From: Dendrophyllia cribrosa
Taxonomy: Eukaryota > Cnidaria > Anthozoa > Scleractinia > Dendrophylliidae
Assembly: GCA_024195265.1 (NCBI GenBank)
Contig: JAJLRJ010000014.1
Coordinates: forward strand, 14,820,459-14,884,458
Direction of reading: 5' to 3'
Length of the DNA stretch: 64,000 bases
Positions 21,222 through 30,668 of the stretch are shown here, one piece after another. How positions within the stretch are numbered: position 1 is the first letter of the stretch; every line of letters begins with the position of its first letter. The translations under genes and the position numbers were made by a program. Under the pieces are notes generated by a model. It was not told the DNA's origin. It did not search any database and was given only the letters and a program-made list of their open reading frames with translations.

Positions 21222-21317
21222 CTTCACGGTCATCTGTCAGCCGTCTCTTTGGAGCTGGAGTAGCACTTAGAGATAACAGTCTTTTGCCTTTTCCTGAAGC
21301 CTGTATCCCTGCTGGAC
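21222..21317 (-). CDS. Gene A linker exon 2 (32 codons)
   Basis: On the minus strand TTTTATTGTCAG precedes the exon and GAAG/GTAAAG follows. The exon is 96 nt, phase 1 at both ends, and encodes GPAGIQASGKGKRLL, then SLSATPAPKRRLTDDRE. This is a flexible basic, Ser/Pro-containing linker with two basic clusters (KGKR, PKRR) that could be a nuclear-import or protease-sensitive stretch; that is only a guess. Its unit B twin at 52789-52884 has the same length and junctions with four substitutions. The conserved phase lets it join the NACHT exon directly, giving RE-V-EDNAVVV across the junction. Confidence 0.7.
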
Positions 21318-21622
21318 CTGACAATAAAAAAATCCTGTTTTAATTTTTTTTTTCATCTGCTTGTGTGATGCCTACTTTCTCGGGTTGAAAACCCAGAAGG
21401 AAACTCTTCTTTAAAGGCAATAAAAATATTATTATAATTTTCCTTCAGGCAGAATGTTTGGGGCACTTTTCTTTTATCCCAGCATCTAGATCTCACTGAA
21501 ACCAAATTATTTGCCTTAAGCCAATTTAACTGCAAAGCCATAAAATTAATAAAGATTTTTACTGTAATTACGATAAACAGTTTATTTCTTCTTTTTTTTT
21601 CCCAATGCAATAATTATTGTAC
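21318..21622 (-). other. Intron between gene A linker exons
   Basis: 305 bp, GT to AG, with a polypyrimidine end. AT-rich, no features. In unit B the same intron is longer because of a Penelope fragment at 53104-53578. Confidence 0.6.
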
Positions 21623-21700
21623 CTTTGTGAAAACTTCTAGAATGTAAAGGATCCCCATCCGGTGCTTTCAGTGATAAATCCTGCTCATCTGCATTGTTCT
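21623..21700 (-). CDS. Gene A linker exon 1 (26 codons)
   Basis: On the minus strand TTTATTTTTGTAG precedes the exon and CAAAG/GTACAA follows. The exon is 78 nt, phase 1 at both ends, and encodes ENNADEQDLSLKAP, then DGDPLHSRSFHK. It is hydrophilic and has no recognised domain. The unit B twin (53612-53704) is 15 nt longer by an in-frame difference after LSLKAP. It lies between the glycosyltransferase exon and linker exon 2 and keeps the frame across both, which is the main support for calling the locus one gene. Confidence 0.7.
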
Positions 21701-22058
21701 CTACAAAAATAAACACCAAACTTAATCTGAAAACAAAGGTTCAGTCTTTTCCACAAAGAACAAGTAATCGAAAAAAGAAACTAAATAACCAAGCATGACA
21801 TGTGGGAATGTCATGAAACTCAAATGATATTCCTTACAGTATTTTTAACACAATTTTTTGCTAGTTTTTGACGTTCATACAAATGTAGTCTTATAGCTTA
21901 AGAAAAGAATCCAAAACTTTCCTTTTGAACCAAGTATTTTAAACATAACATCAGATTGGATTGGATTTCTGGTTTATTATTTTACTACCACAATCAGTGG
22001 TAATTAGTTTTGTTTGGTCACGATTCCTAAAAATTAAGAAGAGAAACTAATTTCTTAC
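21701..22058 (-). other. Intron after the gene A glycosyltransferase exon
   Basis: 358 bp from GTAAGAAAT to TTTTTGTAG on the minus strand. AT-rich with no other feature. If translated without splicing, the glycosyltransferase frame would run only 11 codons into it before a stop. Confidence 0.6.
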
Positions 22059-23283
22059 CAAAAGTTATGGTCATCATCCTTTCTACAAGTCTATCACACT
22101 GCTCTTCCCAGCTGTACTTCTTGGCATATTCTCCACAGAGAACCTTTGACTCCTGAAGTCGTAACTCCCTGTCTTTCTGACGAACAGCTCCAATTGCCTT
22201 GGCCCACTTCTTAGGATCTTCAAATTCCACTACACAGTTTGAACCATACGGAACTTTCTTCAAAGCTTCGCCAAGACCAGAGTTTCCACTAACCAGCACA
22301 GGTAGACCAGCAGATAAAGCTTCAAGAGCAGCCAGCCCAAAGCCCTCAGTTCGTGATGGCATTATAGCGAGATCCACCTCACAAAACAATTCAGCTAGCT
22401 GCTCCCTACTTTCTTTAAAACAACGCACCCTGAGTTGACTGCGATCAATACCTTGCTGGAGTAACATTTCTTTAACTGTCTCCTCTTCTCCACTCGATGC
22501 ACCAACAAACACAAGTTTGTAGGTCACGTCTGTCAACTCAGCAATTGCTTGGGCGGCAATATCATAGCCCTTTAGCTGAAAGTCTTCACTATCACCACGC
22601 CCAAAAACTAAAACACTAAAAGTTCCTATTTCTTGAGTGGCCTGCTTGACATCAGCAAACTCAGAGAAAATGCCTGGGGTGAGATTGAGAACATCTTGAT
22701 CCTTTCCACAGGAACGGAGGTAACCTGAGAAAGCTTCAGCCAGCTTGGGTCCAATGGCTACAACTTGATCAGCTAATTTACAGAGTTTTACTTCTGCCTG
22801 ATGCTTTTTCTCACCTTTGGAAATGGTGTCTGCATAGCTTTTGTACATTCCAAGTTCTTCTGGGGCGGTATGGACGACTTGAATCCACTTGCAGTTATGT
22901 TGGCGCTTTATGAGTTGTACTTGACGACCAAGATGGACTCCATGTCCTATCACACAGTCCACAGCATGGTCATCTGGTAAAAAGGACAACCAGAGTTCTG
23001 GTTCTAAACCTGCCATTTCTTCTGCTTCAATGAGATGGACATTGTGGCTTGCAGCAACTCTTTTATCCTCTTCACTGCACTGAGGGAGATAAACACTGAC
23101 TTCCACATTGGGATGTTTTGCCAACTGAATGGCCAGCTCTCGGTTGATGGTTGACAAGCCCCCTTTTGTGGATTTCCATTCACTGCTTAACAAAGTAACT
23201 CTCAATTTTCTGCTGGAAGTGGAACTTGAACCATTTTCTAGGTCTTCCTGTGATGTGGAGGCTGTGCTAGGAAAGGATGAATC
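22059..23283 (-). CDS. Gene A glycosyltransferase exon (GT-B fold, group 1/GT4-like)
   Basis: One exon encodes a whole GT-B glycosyltransferase of about 375 residues after a serine-rich leader (DSSFPSTASTSQEDLENG). Landmarks counted from TTG at 23205 are the N-terminal glycine loop STKGGLSTI (12-20), GHGVHLGRQ (87-95), VLVFGRGD at the start of the second Rossmann domain (about 198), and the donor-binding EX7E motif in SRTEGFGLAALEAL (glutamates at 287 and 295). Family members move a sugar from a nucleotide-sugar donor; the acceptor here cannot be read. The exon starts after TTGTTTTAG at 23283 in phase 0 and ends at 22059 with G/GTAAGA in phase 1. So it neither begins nor ends a protein: a 5' exon is missing and it is spliced onward to the linkers and NACHT-LRR. 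No signal peptide or membrane segment is seen, which fits the cytosol. Confidence 0.88.
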
Positions 23284-23559
23284 CTAAAACAAGAGGATGG
23301 TAACTTTAAATTTACTAAAAAGCTATACAATAAAAATGTTAACGTGGCTAAATCTAATATTATTTGGGTAAACTTAACCTCGAGTCAATGCAGTCAGTCA
23401 GGCTTCCACCTTTAGTGTACCTGATCTGCTGGGTTACCTCAGGGGCTTGCTGCTAGTTTTGTGATTTGCATGGCATTCCTCTTCTCTTTGTATTGAAAGT
23501 GATCTTTATTTTATTTCCTCTTCATTTTAACTGACATTAAATAAATTATTTTTTTGTTT
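23284..23559. other. Upstream of the gene A glycosyltransferase exon, first exon not found
   Basis: Shared with 55279-55558 in unit B. It must contain part of the intron leading to the missing 5' exon. A weak donor-like GAG/GTAACC on the minus strand near 23455 is conserved in both copies but has no convincing coding sequence before it. Confidence 0.35.
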
Positions 23560-23850
23560 TGTGTATCACACACTCACTCACTCGTTTGCTAGCAGCGAAT
23601 TTTGGTGGATTATGGCTTCCACCCTTTCCTCCCTTGTGGTTCATGGGCTTAGGTGAGTATTGGGTCAGATAAGTATTTTTCCACCAATTCCTTTCAGTGT
23701 GAGGGTGTCAGTTGGTGGCTGCTTGTAAGGGTTGGTACCATGGGTACCTTCTGACTCTGCCTGAATTGCCTACGCCCGCCAACCTTAAAGGCACTAGATC
23801 CCAAGGTCATCTATTGACAATAATTAGTTTATTTTTTAATTTACAGAAAT
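23560..23850 (+). mobile_element. DIRS-like 3' remnant, unit A
   Basis: Resembles 900-1090 downstream of the DIRS pol fragment (TTTCAGTGTGAGGGTG, CATGGGTACCTTC, CAAGGTCATCTATTGA) and is nearly identical to 55560-55810. It was therefore present before the segmental duplication. Sequence similarity between the units ends near 23880. Confidence 0.45.
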
Positions 23851-24696
23851 TTAGTAATAATTTATGAGATGCAAGCTTTGTTTTTTCATCACTGCCCTGA
23901 GTCCTATTAACAGTGCAGACAGTTAATAAAATTAATGTTAAAGCCTGGTTTTCATATGTGGGGAGAATCCCAGATGATTGGGGATTTTGCTGTTCTACAG
24001 TGTACGACCTTCCCAGATTTCACCAGTTTACCTGTATGAAAACATGAAATCATAGACACTGACATCTCCCATCATTTGAAACAGTGAGGGATAAATCAGT
24101 AAGATTGGAAGTGTTTCTATTTTCCTGACATGTCCCACATTTCTGTGATGGTTGCAATCATACCTGACTTACAAAAACATAAATGACCGTACAATAACAT
24201 TGTATCTTTAGGTTTATATTATTGTATATTTAAAAAGGCCACATGTAAAGTAAGAATCTGATTTATTTTTTATATACTAGATTGTAATATTTATGAATTT
24301 AGAGGAAAAGTTACTGTTAATTAGAATATTTTAGTTATAGATTTGTAATATTAACTTAACATGTTTTTTTTTTGTTTTTTTTTCTGGTACATGTAAGTAG
24401 CAGGACCCTTCTGTAAAGCACTTTCAAGTGAAGTAGGTATCCTCAAAAAGATTTATTATTAGGTCAGTACCATGCCTCTAATTTGTCAAAACAATGTGCT
24501 TAGAAATCAGTATGGCAGTTGCAGACTTTGGACATGTCTATTTATCACCACCAATTTTACTGACACTTCTATTCAATATTGGAAACATATGGGATGGTCG
24601 TAAAACAACAAAATGCTTAATTGTCTGCCTTGGGGTACAATTAATGCCTGACACTCTGAATAACAGACCTTACTGACTAATTAATGTGCACAGTGT
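23851..24696. other. Spacer with dispersed-repeat fragments
   Basis: AT-rich, no gene. From about 24565 (ACTTCTATTCAATATTGG, then CATATGGGATGGTCGT) it belongs to a dispersed repeat also seen at 28900-28950 and 58825-59002. A pyrimidine-rich run lies near 24365-24385. Confidence 0.4.
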
Positions 24697-26123
24697 AATG
24701 TTCTACCCTGGGTATTGTTATTAATGACATGGTAATAAGATACGGAGAATCGCTCTGGCCTGGGTAGACTTTCTCAAAGTCTGTTTTTTGTTTTTTCATT
24801 TTGGGTGGTCGGGCTGAGAATGGACTTTTCTCGCCTGCAGCGCGCCATTTTTACCGACCTGTTTTTAGGTCGGCGGTGTGTCGGGGGTGTGGCAGCATTG
24901 ATGTCCAATCAGAGAATGCTAAGTTTCATGACATCATTTTCCGGGAAACTTGATCCTTCGATCACTCACAAGGTGTAGAATTGTGAGGAAAATTAGTGTA
25001 CAGGAAGACATAAACCTCGATCGGTTTAAATAAGCTTGGTTTTGAAGAAATTCGAGAAAATCAACACAAAGTAGTTGAAGCACTAGCTTACATTAGTGGT
25101 CGAGATGTGTTCAGGAAAAAGTCTCACATTCCACATTGTGCCGTTTGTTTTGGATTTCTTTCAAAATGGCGAAAGAGACATTGTTGAAACAGTTTGCCTC
25201 GTTATTTTTCCAAAGACGAAACACGAGTCTTGCTTAAAGAGTGTACAAAAGAAACCACTTGCATCTGCAAGAATTACAAAACAGCTGTCAAGCTGGAGAT
25301 TCAAATATTTCAAACCGGATGCAATGACGCCATACTTCTGATAGCTCCGACAAACACATCAACTTAAACGCAGAACAAACTCTGAGGATCAAAAAATAAT
25401 TGCAAGATGCCACCATTCCAATATAGACTGTGACTATCGCATAAGACTTGGATATTAGAATCTTTTAGTCGTGATGAAGAAACACTGTATCGCAAGTTCT
25501 ATATTAAAACGGATCTGGAAAGCGTAAATTCCTCCTATCAGTATCCTGCAGTATCACAGCTAGAGATTATATCTTAAGATCAAAGAAACGACAACAATTA
25601 GAACAACAGGCCTGTTATATCTTTATTTTGATCTGAAATCTGAAATCTGAATATCACAGGCACGTACTTGGGGAAGACTTATTCTAAAGCTGGGCTAAAA
25701 TGCTTTTAGCGACGAGCAGGGTTTAGGCCTGTCACATTTTATAACGACTATCCAGTCATTTGAGAACTGTTTATTTTACTAGCCCGATGTGTGAACCATT
25801 ACATCACACCCATATTTTCGCGCCAACAATATGCAAATTAAATTTGATTTCGTGCAGACGAAACAAGTTGACTCGCGACTTTGTCGCTCGCTTTTCACAA
25901 CTTCATGGCAAGTCTATGGCCTGGGACAAGCCCTTGACCAGGCGAAGATGGGAGCTGAGAGGATCAAGCCCGACTTACTCAATCGGGTGGGAGGGTGGGT
26001 TGCCAAACTCTTCCCTTTTGCGGCCTCGAGTAGAGTGATGGGGTGGGGCACATGTAACTTCTTTTATAGTCTGATTAACATAATCCCCAGGATATTAATT
26101 ACCAATGACAATTGAGTTTGCAT
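24697..26123. mobile_element. TACCCTGG-ended element, first of an adjacent pair
   Basis: Starts TGTAATGTTCTACCCTGGG, just where the host repeat (CTAATTAATGTGCACAG) is interrupted, and ends with CATAATCCCCAGGATATTAATTACC. The two ends are imperfect inverted repeats (CTACCCTGGGTATTG against the reverse complement of ATAATCCCCAGG). The second element follows directly. The interior holds a decayed frame near 25080-25370 with AYISGRDVFRKK and PHCAVCF, faintly like the Cys-containing tail of THAP/P-type transposases. The superfamily is undetermined. Confidence 0.4.
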
Positions 26124-27004
26124 AGTGTAATATTCTACCCTGGATATTGTTATTAATGACATGGTAATAAGATATGGAGAATTGCTCTGGCCTTCCCCAA
26201 GCCCACTTCCATTCTCATCTTTTTGACAACACAGGAAGTTTAAAACACAAACATGTTCTTACTCCTACTTACTCTTACTTATCCTTAATATGTATTATAA
26301 CCTACTGTAACCCGTAACAAACCTATGAGAACACTAATACATGTATGATAATACTAACACCTGATGATAACACCTGACAACTGTTGATTTAGCTGGCAAT
26401 GTTCAAGCTCAATTGTAATGCTTCTAACACAGGAGACACGCCCGACGAGAGCACGCCCCTTCAATTAACTACCTCTGTCGCTCCCTTCTGGTTAGGAACC
26501 CCGTTTACATCCACCTAGGTCATACAAAGTCTTGGCTTGATTCCCTTAACCTAATTCCGCAACTCTACCCAGTAACTTGCTTGTTTCGGAAACCCTTCAC
26601 TGGATATCATGGTCTTTCTCTAACAACCCACCATCTAAAAAAAGAAAGGTTTAAATAAGGATGTCACCTATTGTTCGACCAACGATCGATAAGATGTATG
26701 GAAACCAAAACCGTCTAGTGGTATCGGGGTCCCCGACCAGGAGGGAGCGACTTCAGCAAGTCTAAAAAGAACGTCTGGTGGCTACCGAGGTGACGGTATA
26801 CCAACGGGAGTCACTTACCCTGAACAAGAGCTAAAAATATAGCCAAAGAAAAACGGCGGGGAAAATAAAATAAAGTCTACGAGGCTACCACAACAATTAT
26901 GCCAGGCATGGTTATTAAATAAAGCATTCTCGAGAGAACATTATTCACCCAGCCATCCTGGTACATTCAATCTCCTTATCTCGCTCCACAACTTCGGTTG
27001 CTCC

Positions 27005-27420
27005 AAACAAATTTGCCACACCGACGAGCCTCACAGGCACACAACGATGGAAAAAATTTAATTACTCAGAAAAGCCTCCCATGCGATAACAGAGCAAAAA
27101 ATTTGCCACGCAGGCAGACCTCACAGGCAATTATCAGTACAAATTCACCGCGCAGGCAAGCCACACAGGCAATATCAATTCAATCCTGCCACACAGGCAA
27201 GCCTCACAGGCATAAATTATCCAAAACAAATTCGCCACGCCAGCGAGACTCACAGGCATACACCAATACAAAAAATTTAATAACGCAGAGAAGCCTCCCA
27301 GGCAATAACAGAACAAAAACGTTCGCCATGCAGGCAGACCTCACAGGCAATTATCAGTACAAATTCGCTGCACAGGCAAGCCATACAGGCAATCTCAATT
27401 CAATTATCAGTACAAGAATT
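27005..27420. repeat. Degenerate minisatellite, CACAGGCA-type units
   Basis: Short units of roughly 20-45 bp are built on GCCACGCAGGCAGACCTCACAGGCA. A higher-order copy of about 218 bp is visible because AAAATTTAATTACTCAGA (27054) and AAAATTTAATAACGCAGA (27272) start matching stretches. Long plus-strand and minus-strand frames here are repeat by-products. Confidence 0.7.
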
Positions 27421-27529
27421 AAACAACAAACCAGGGACGCGAAGAGCAAAACAGCGTAACGTTACAAACCTTATAAACCGACAACTCATACGATACCGTA
27501 CAGTGTATCTCATTCGCCTGTACAGCCGG

Positions 27530-27634
27530 TCAAACTTCTGCCGCTGGCTGAACTGCCGCGTCGGCTGGAGAGCTTATCAGCGCTGCTATTGCTTCATCTA
27601 CCACAACGCAAGGAACTTGTTCCACATCAGCCAT
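27530..27634 (-). other. Short frame with gag-like start
   Basis: MADVEQVPCVVVDEAIAALI then an Ala-rich tail to TGA, 34 codons, start in good context. A short acidic N-terminus like this can open a retroelement gag, but nothing follows. It may be a chance frame. Confidence 0.15.
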
Positions 27635-27795
27635 CGAGTAAGTCGGGGTTGATATTAACAGAAATGCCAAACTCTTCTGATCACTTTTGCGGCCTCGAGT
27701 AGAGTGATGGGGTGGGTCACATGTAACTTCTTTTATGGTCTCATTAACATAATCCCCAGGGTATTAATTACCGAGGCAAATTGAGTTTGCATAGC

Positions 27796-28236
27796 AATTG
27801 GACAATGTTGGACCATGCTATTGACTTAAATATACATGTACTAAACACATGGTAATTTGATTAACAAAATGGGACAAGATATGAATAATATATATGTTGT
27901 GGTGCAATTTTATCCTTGATGCAAATTTTATTTTCCTTTGTTTTGGGGAATGGTAATGTATGATAATGTATGATAATGAGTTTTAAACAAAGGAAAATAA
28001 AATTTACACCATGGATAAAATTGCACCACTGACAACATATACATCAAGTTCTTGTTACCTTTGTTAGCCTGGACATCACAGGAAGCCTAAACAACCTTGA
28101 ACCTTGACACTGCAAGTCATAAACAAGTAAAAACAGTCAATAACTGTACACAGTTATCTATGAATAGAAATTACATTTAATTAATTGTGCAGCCTTGCAT
28201 ATATTAGCCTCATGCATTATATAAACATCAAATTAT
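27796..28236. repeat. Dispersed repeat carrying a hairpin at 27895-28045
   Basis: The hairpin arms ATGTTGTGGTGCAATTTTATCC and inverse meet around GATAATGTATGATAATG. Flanking sequence (TTACCTTTGTTAGCCTGGAC, CCTAAACAACCTTGAACC) recurs at 60550-60610. No gene. Confidence 0.55.
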
Positions 28237-28620
28237 AGCAGAGCACTCGCCGGGCCGAACGCCGGGCCGAAGGCCCGGCTGCGCAGCCCCATACTCATAG
28301 AACCTATGCCGTAATTTTTCATGGTCATGGCTAGCGGAATGTTTCGCGGGCGCGTGTCTGCAACATGTGTGTCGCGCAAGGCTAGTGCGCATGCGCATAT
28401 GACGCCACACAACATCCGGGATCTTAGCGGAGCACTCGCCGGGCCAAAGGCCCGGCTGCGCAGCCCCATACCCATAGAACCTAGCCCGTCATTTTTCATG
28501 GTCATGGCTAGCGGAATGTTTCGTGGGCGCGCGTGTGTCCGCCGCCGTCGCGCAGGACTAGCTCGCGGGCGCGTATGACGTCGCAAAACATGCGCGTACG
28601 ATGTCATGTTGAAACCAAAG
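28237..28620. repeat. GC-rich tandem pair of about 195 bp
   Basis: Two copies start GAGCACTCGCCGGGCC and include GGCCCGGCTGCGCAGCCCC, CATAGAACCTA and CATGGTCATGGCTAGCGG. They are strikingly GC- and CpG-rich against the AT-rich surroundings, with palindromic GCCGGGCC/GGCCCGGC. Open frames in several phases reflect base composition. Confidence 0.7.
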
Positions 28621-28964
28621 CGAGGCTTTTTTAACAGTAGTCGTAATAGTTATTCTAGACGGAGAAAAAGTTGTTTTTGTGAACTTTTGTACGGTCTAAA
28701 TGTACTGTGCAGACGGTCCGGTAATAAGCTTACTGTTTTTGAGAATTGCTAAAATTGAAAAATAGCCCGGTCGTCAATATTAATCTTAATTCTTGTGCTT
28801 CCGACTTTTCACCTATTAGTTAAGTTTCATCTTAGTTAAGCTTGTTCAGAGGGTCTTTAGAGGGCACCGCTGTTAGGCTAAGCCTAACTATATATATTAC
28901 ACTTCTATTCAATATTGAGAACATATGGGATGGTCGTGAAACAGGAAAATGCTACAGCAAAATT
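28621..28964. repeat. Repeat related in inverse to 19370-19530
   Basis: Contains TTATTCTAGACGG and AATTGAAAAATAGCCCGG, found inverted in the gene A intron. From 28905 the dispersed CATATGGGATGGTCGT repeat begins. No gene. Confidence 0.45.
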
Positions 28965-29360
28965 TTACCTTGAGGCTGGCTGGCCACAGAGGAAGCCCCT
29001 GGATACCCCAGGCACCCATCTTCCATTTAAGCAAGGCAGTCGGTTAATTCAAATAAAAAGCATACTGAATTTGAATTCCAGTCACCAGTCACCAGTCACA
29101 GTGATTGAATCAGTGGAAGGAAAAAATAGAGGGTGGGTGGGGTGGGGGAACACTTAAGACAACCGCAACAAAACTGCTAAAGAAGCCTGAAACAACCACT
29201 ACAAAAACTGATCGAAAATTCAAAGATCCTAGCTGAGATGAAGCCGCAACGTTCACATGAGCCTGCACTTGAGAGTTTGACTGCTGACCGGAAGCGTCTG
29301 CTAAGCTCATGGTGGTTAACTTTATTAAATTGTCATTTAACTAAATTTAATAAAGTAATT
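28965..29360. mobile_element. One-armed remnant of the foldback element
   Basis: Matches the right arm of 1336-2190 (CCTGGATACCCCAGGCACCC, then GATTGAATCAGTGGAAGG, GGGTGGGGTGGGGGAAC and TAAGCTCATGGTGGTTAACT). The left arm has been lost. Confidence 0.65.
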
Positions 29361-30668
29361 TGAGACCTTTCTTAGATCGTGAAACGCAACAACTTTCCTA
29401 AAATCTGCTCATATCTCGGTGAAATTCCATAGAAAAATATCTATTTTCATTTTCACATTTATATGCCTCTTTACAAGCAATACTATGCAGCAGGAGAAAA
29501 ATTTATTTTTTTCTCAAGAAACTTACACACTGACACATTAACATGACTTTCTTAGTTATTCTTTATAGAACTTTTGTTTTCACATTAGACATTCCTCCTG
29601 GTCTCCATGGCAGCCAACCCTATCCCTGTCATACATGCCTTACCCTTGCATCCTTAACCCTTTGAATCCCAAATTTCCACCAAAAAAATAATTAATGTTT
29701 TGGACTCATGATTATGAAAAAGCAACGCGCAATCAAATTACATTTCACACAAAATTTGCATGAAACAAAATTGTTTATTTGCGACAACACTTTGAAGAAA
29801 CTGTGAAGCCTGGAAAAAAATAAAACATACCAAAATCAAAGCAGTTATTTAAGGAACTAGATTTATCAAAAACATTTCATTCGATTTTGTCTTATAATCA
29901 CGGGGGGTTTTTATGATGTGTCACGCAATATTTATTTAAAAAATGTTTCACCAATTTATAGCACTAATCACCACAGTTTAGAAAAATATAAAAACACAAT
30001 CGCCTGAATGCGACTACATGATTGTATTTTTTTATCATTATCTGTAAATTTAGGGCTTCCAAAAATTTATTGGAAATCCGGGCAGGAGGTGGGGGGGTCC
30101 TCCGGGCTTGGAAATCCAGGAAGGAGGGGATCTAGCGGACCAGGAAATCCGGGCGGGGGGGAGGGGTAAAAAAATCTTGCCATCTGTCGGGGCGGTGTGG
30201 AATTTTTCTGGAATAACCCAATTCTGCCCACAATTAGACTGTTTGCATGTGAAGGAAACCTCCATTCATTGACAGAAATTTAAAAAGAAAGCCATGCAGC
30301 CTTTCCAGGAGTCTTTTTACACTACAGGGTGTTGAATTATACATGTCTCCGTGTGAAAGCAAATTTATTTAAAAATTGAAGAACCATAGCCAAAACTACA
30401 CAATCCGCATATTAAAAATTTTGAAAATGTTTTCTGGCCACATACAATATGAAATTTTGAGCTTACTGCTGTTAGTGCACAGTCTTAAAAAAAAAGGAAA
30501 AAAATTATCCCCCTGCCATTTTTTAAAAGAAATCTTGAATGAAACTAAAATCAATAATCCAAGTTACATGTAATGATAGCAGTGACAGATTATAGGAGCA
30601 GTCTGTCAAATTTAGCCTTCAGAGGTTTATTAAGCTGTCCGCCAGGAAATAGTGTACTGAATTTGAAT
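29361..30668. repeat. Left-edge dispersed block, copy 2 (first part) and spacer
   Basis: 29360-29650 tracks 2200-2330 and 3100-3240. 29650-30668 has no recognised gene; it holds a G-rich GGGCGGGGGGGAGGGG near 30153 and an AT-rich run of small frames. The block resumes at 32690, on the far side of the large palindrome. Confidence 0.45.

Larger units (their letters stand above)
26124..27795. mobile_element. TACCCTGG-ended element, second of the pair
   Basis: Repeats the left end of its neighbour (TGTAATATTCTACCCTGGAT) and the right end (CGGCCTCGAGTAGAGTGATG, CATAATCCCCAGGGTATTAA), but the interior differs. It contains a degenerate minisatellite at 27005-27420 and a short minus-strand frame at 27530-27634. 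After it, the host repeat resumes with CAATTGGACAATGTTGGACC. Confidence 0.4.

Noticed and set aside
22027..22058. Natural C-terminus KKLVSLLNF of the glycosyltransferase
   Set aside because: These codons follow a consensus donor (G/GTAAGA) that is conserved in gene B, where the downstream frame differs; they are intronic.
26998..27459. 153-codon frame rich in RRQASQA-like text
   Set aside because: It is the translation of a degenerate short tandem repeat.
28228..28607. Arg- and Ala-rich frames on both strands
   Set aside because: They follow from GC-rich composition of a duplicated 195-bp repeat.
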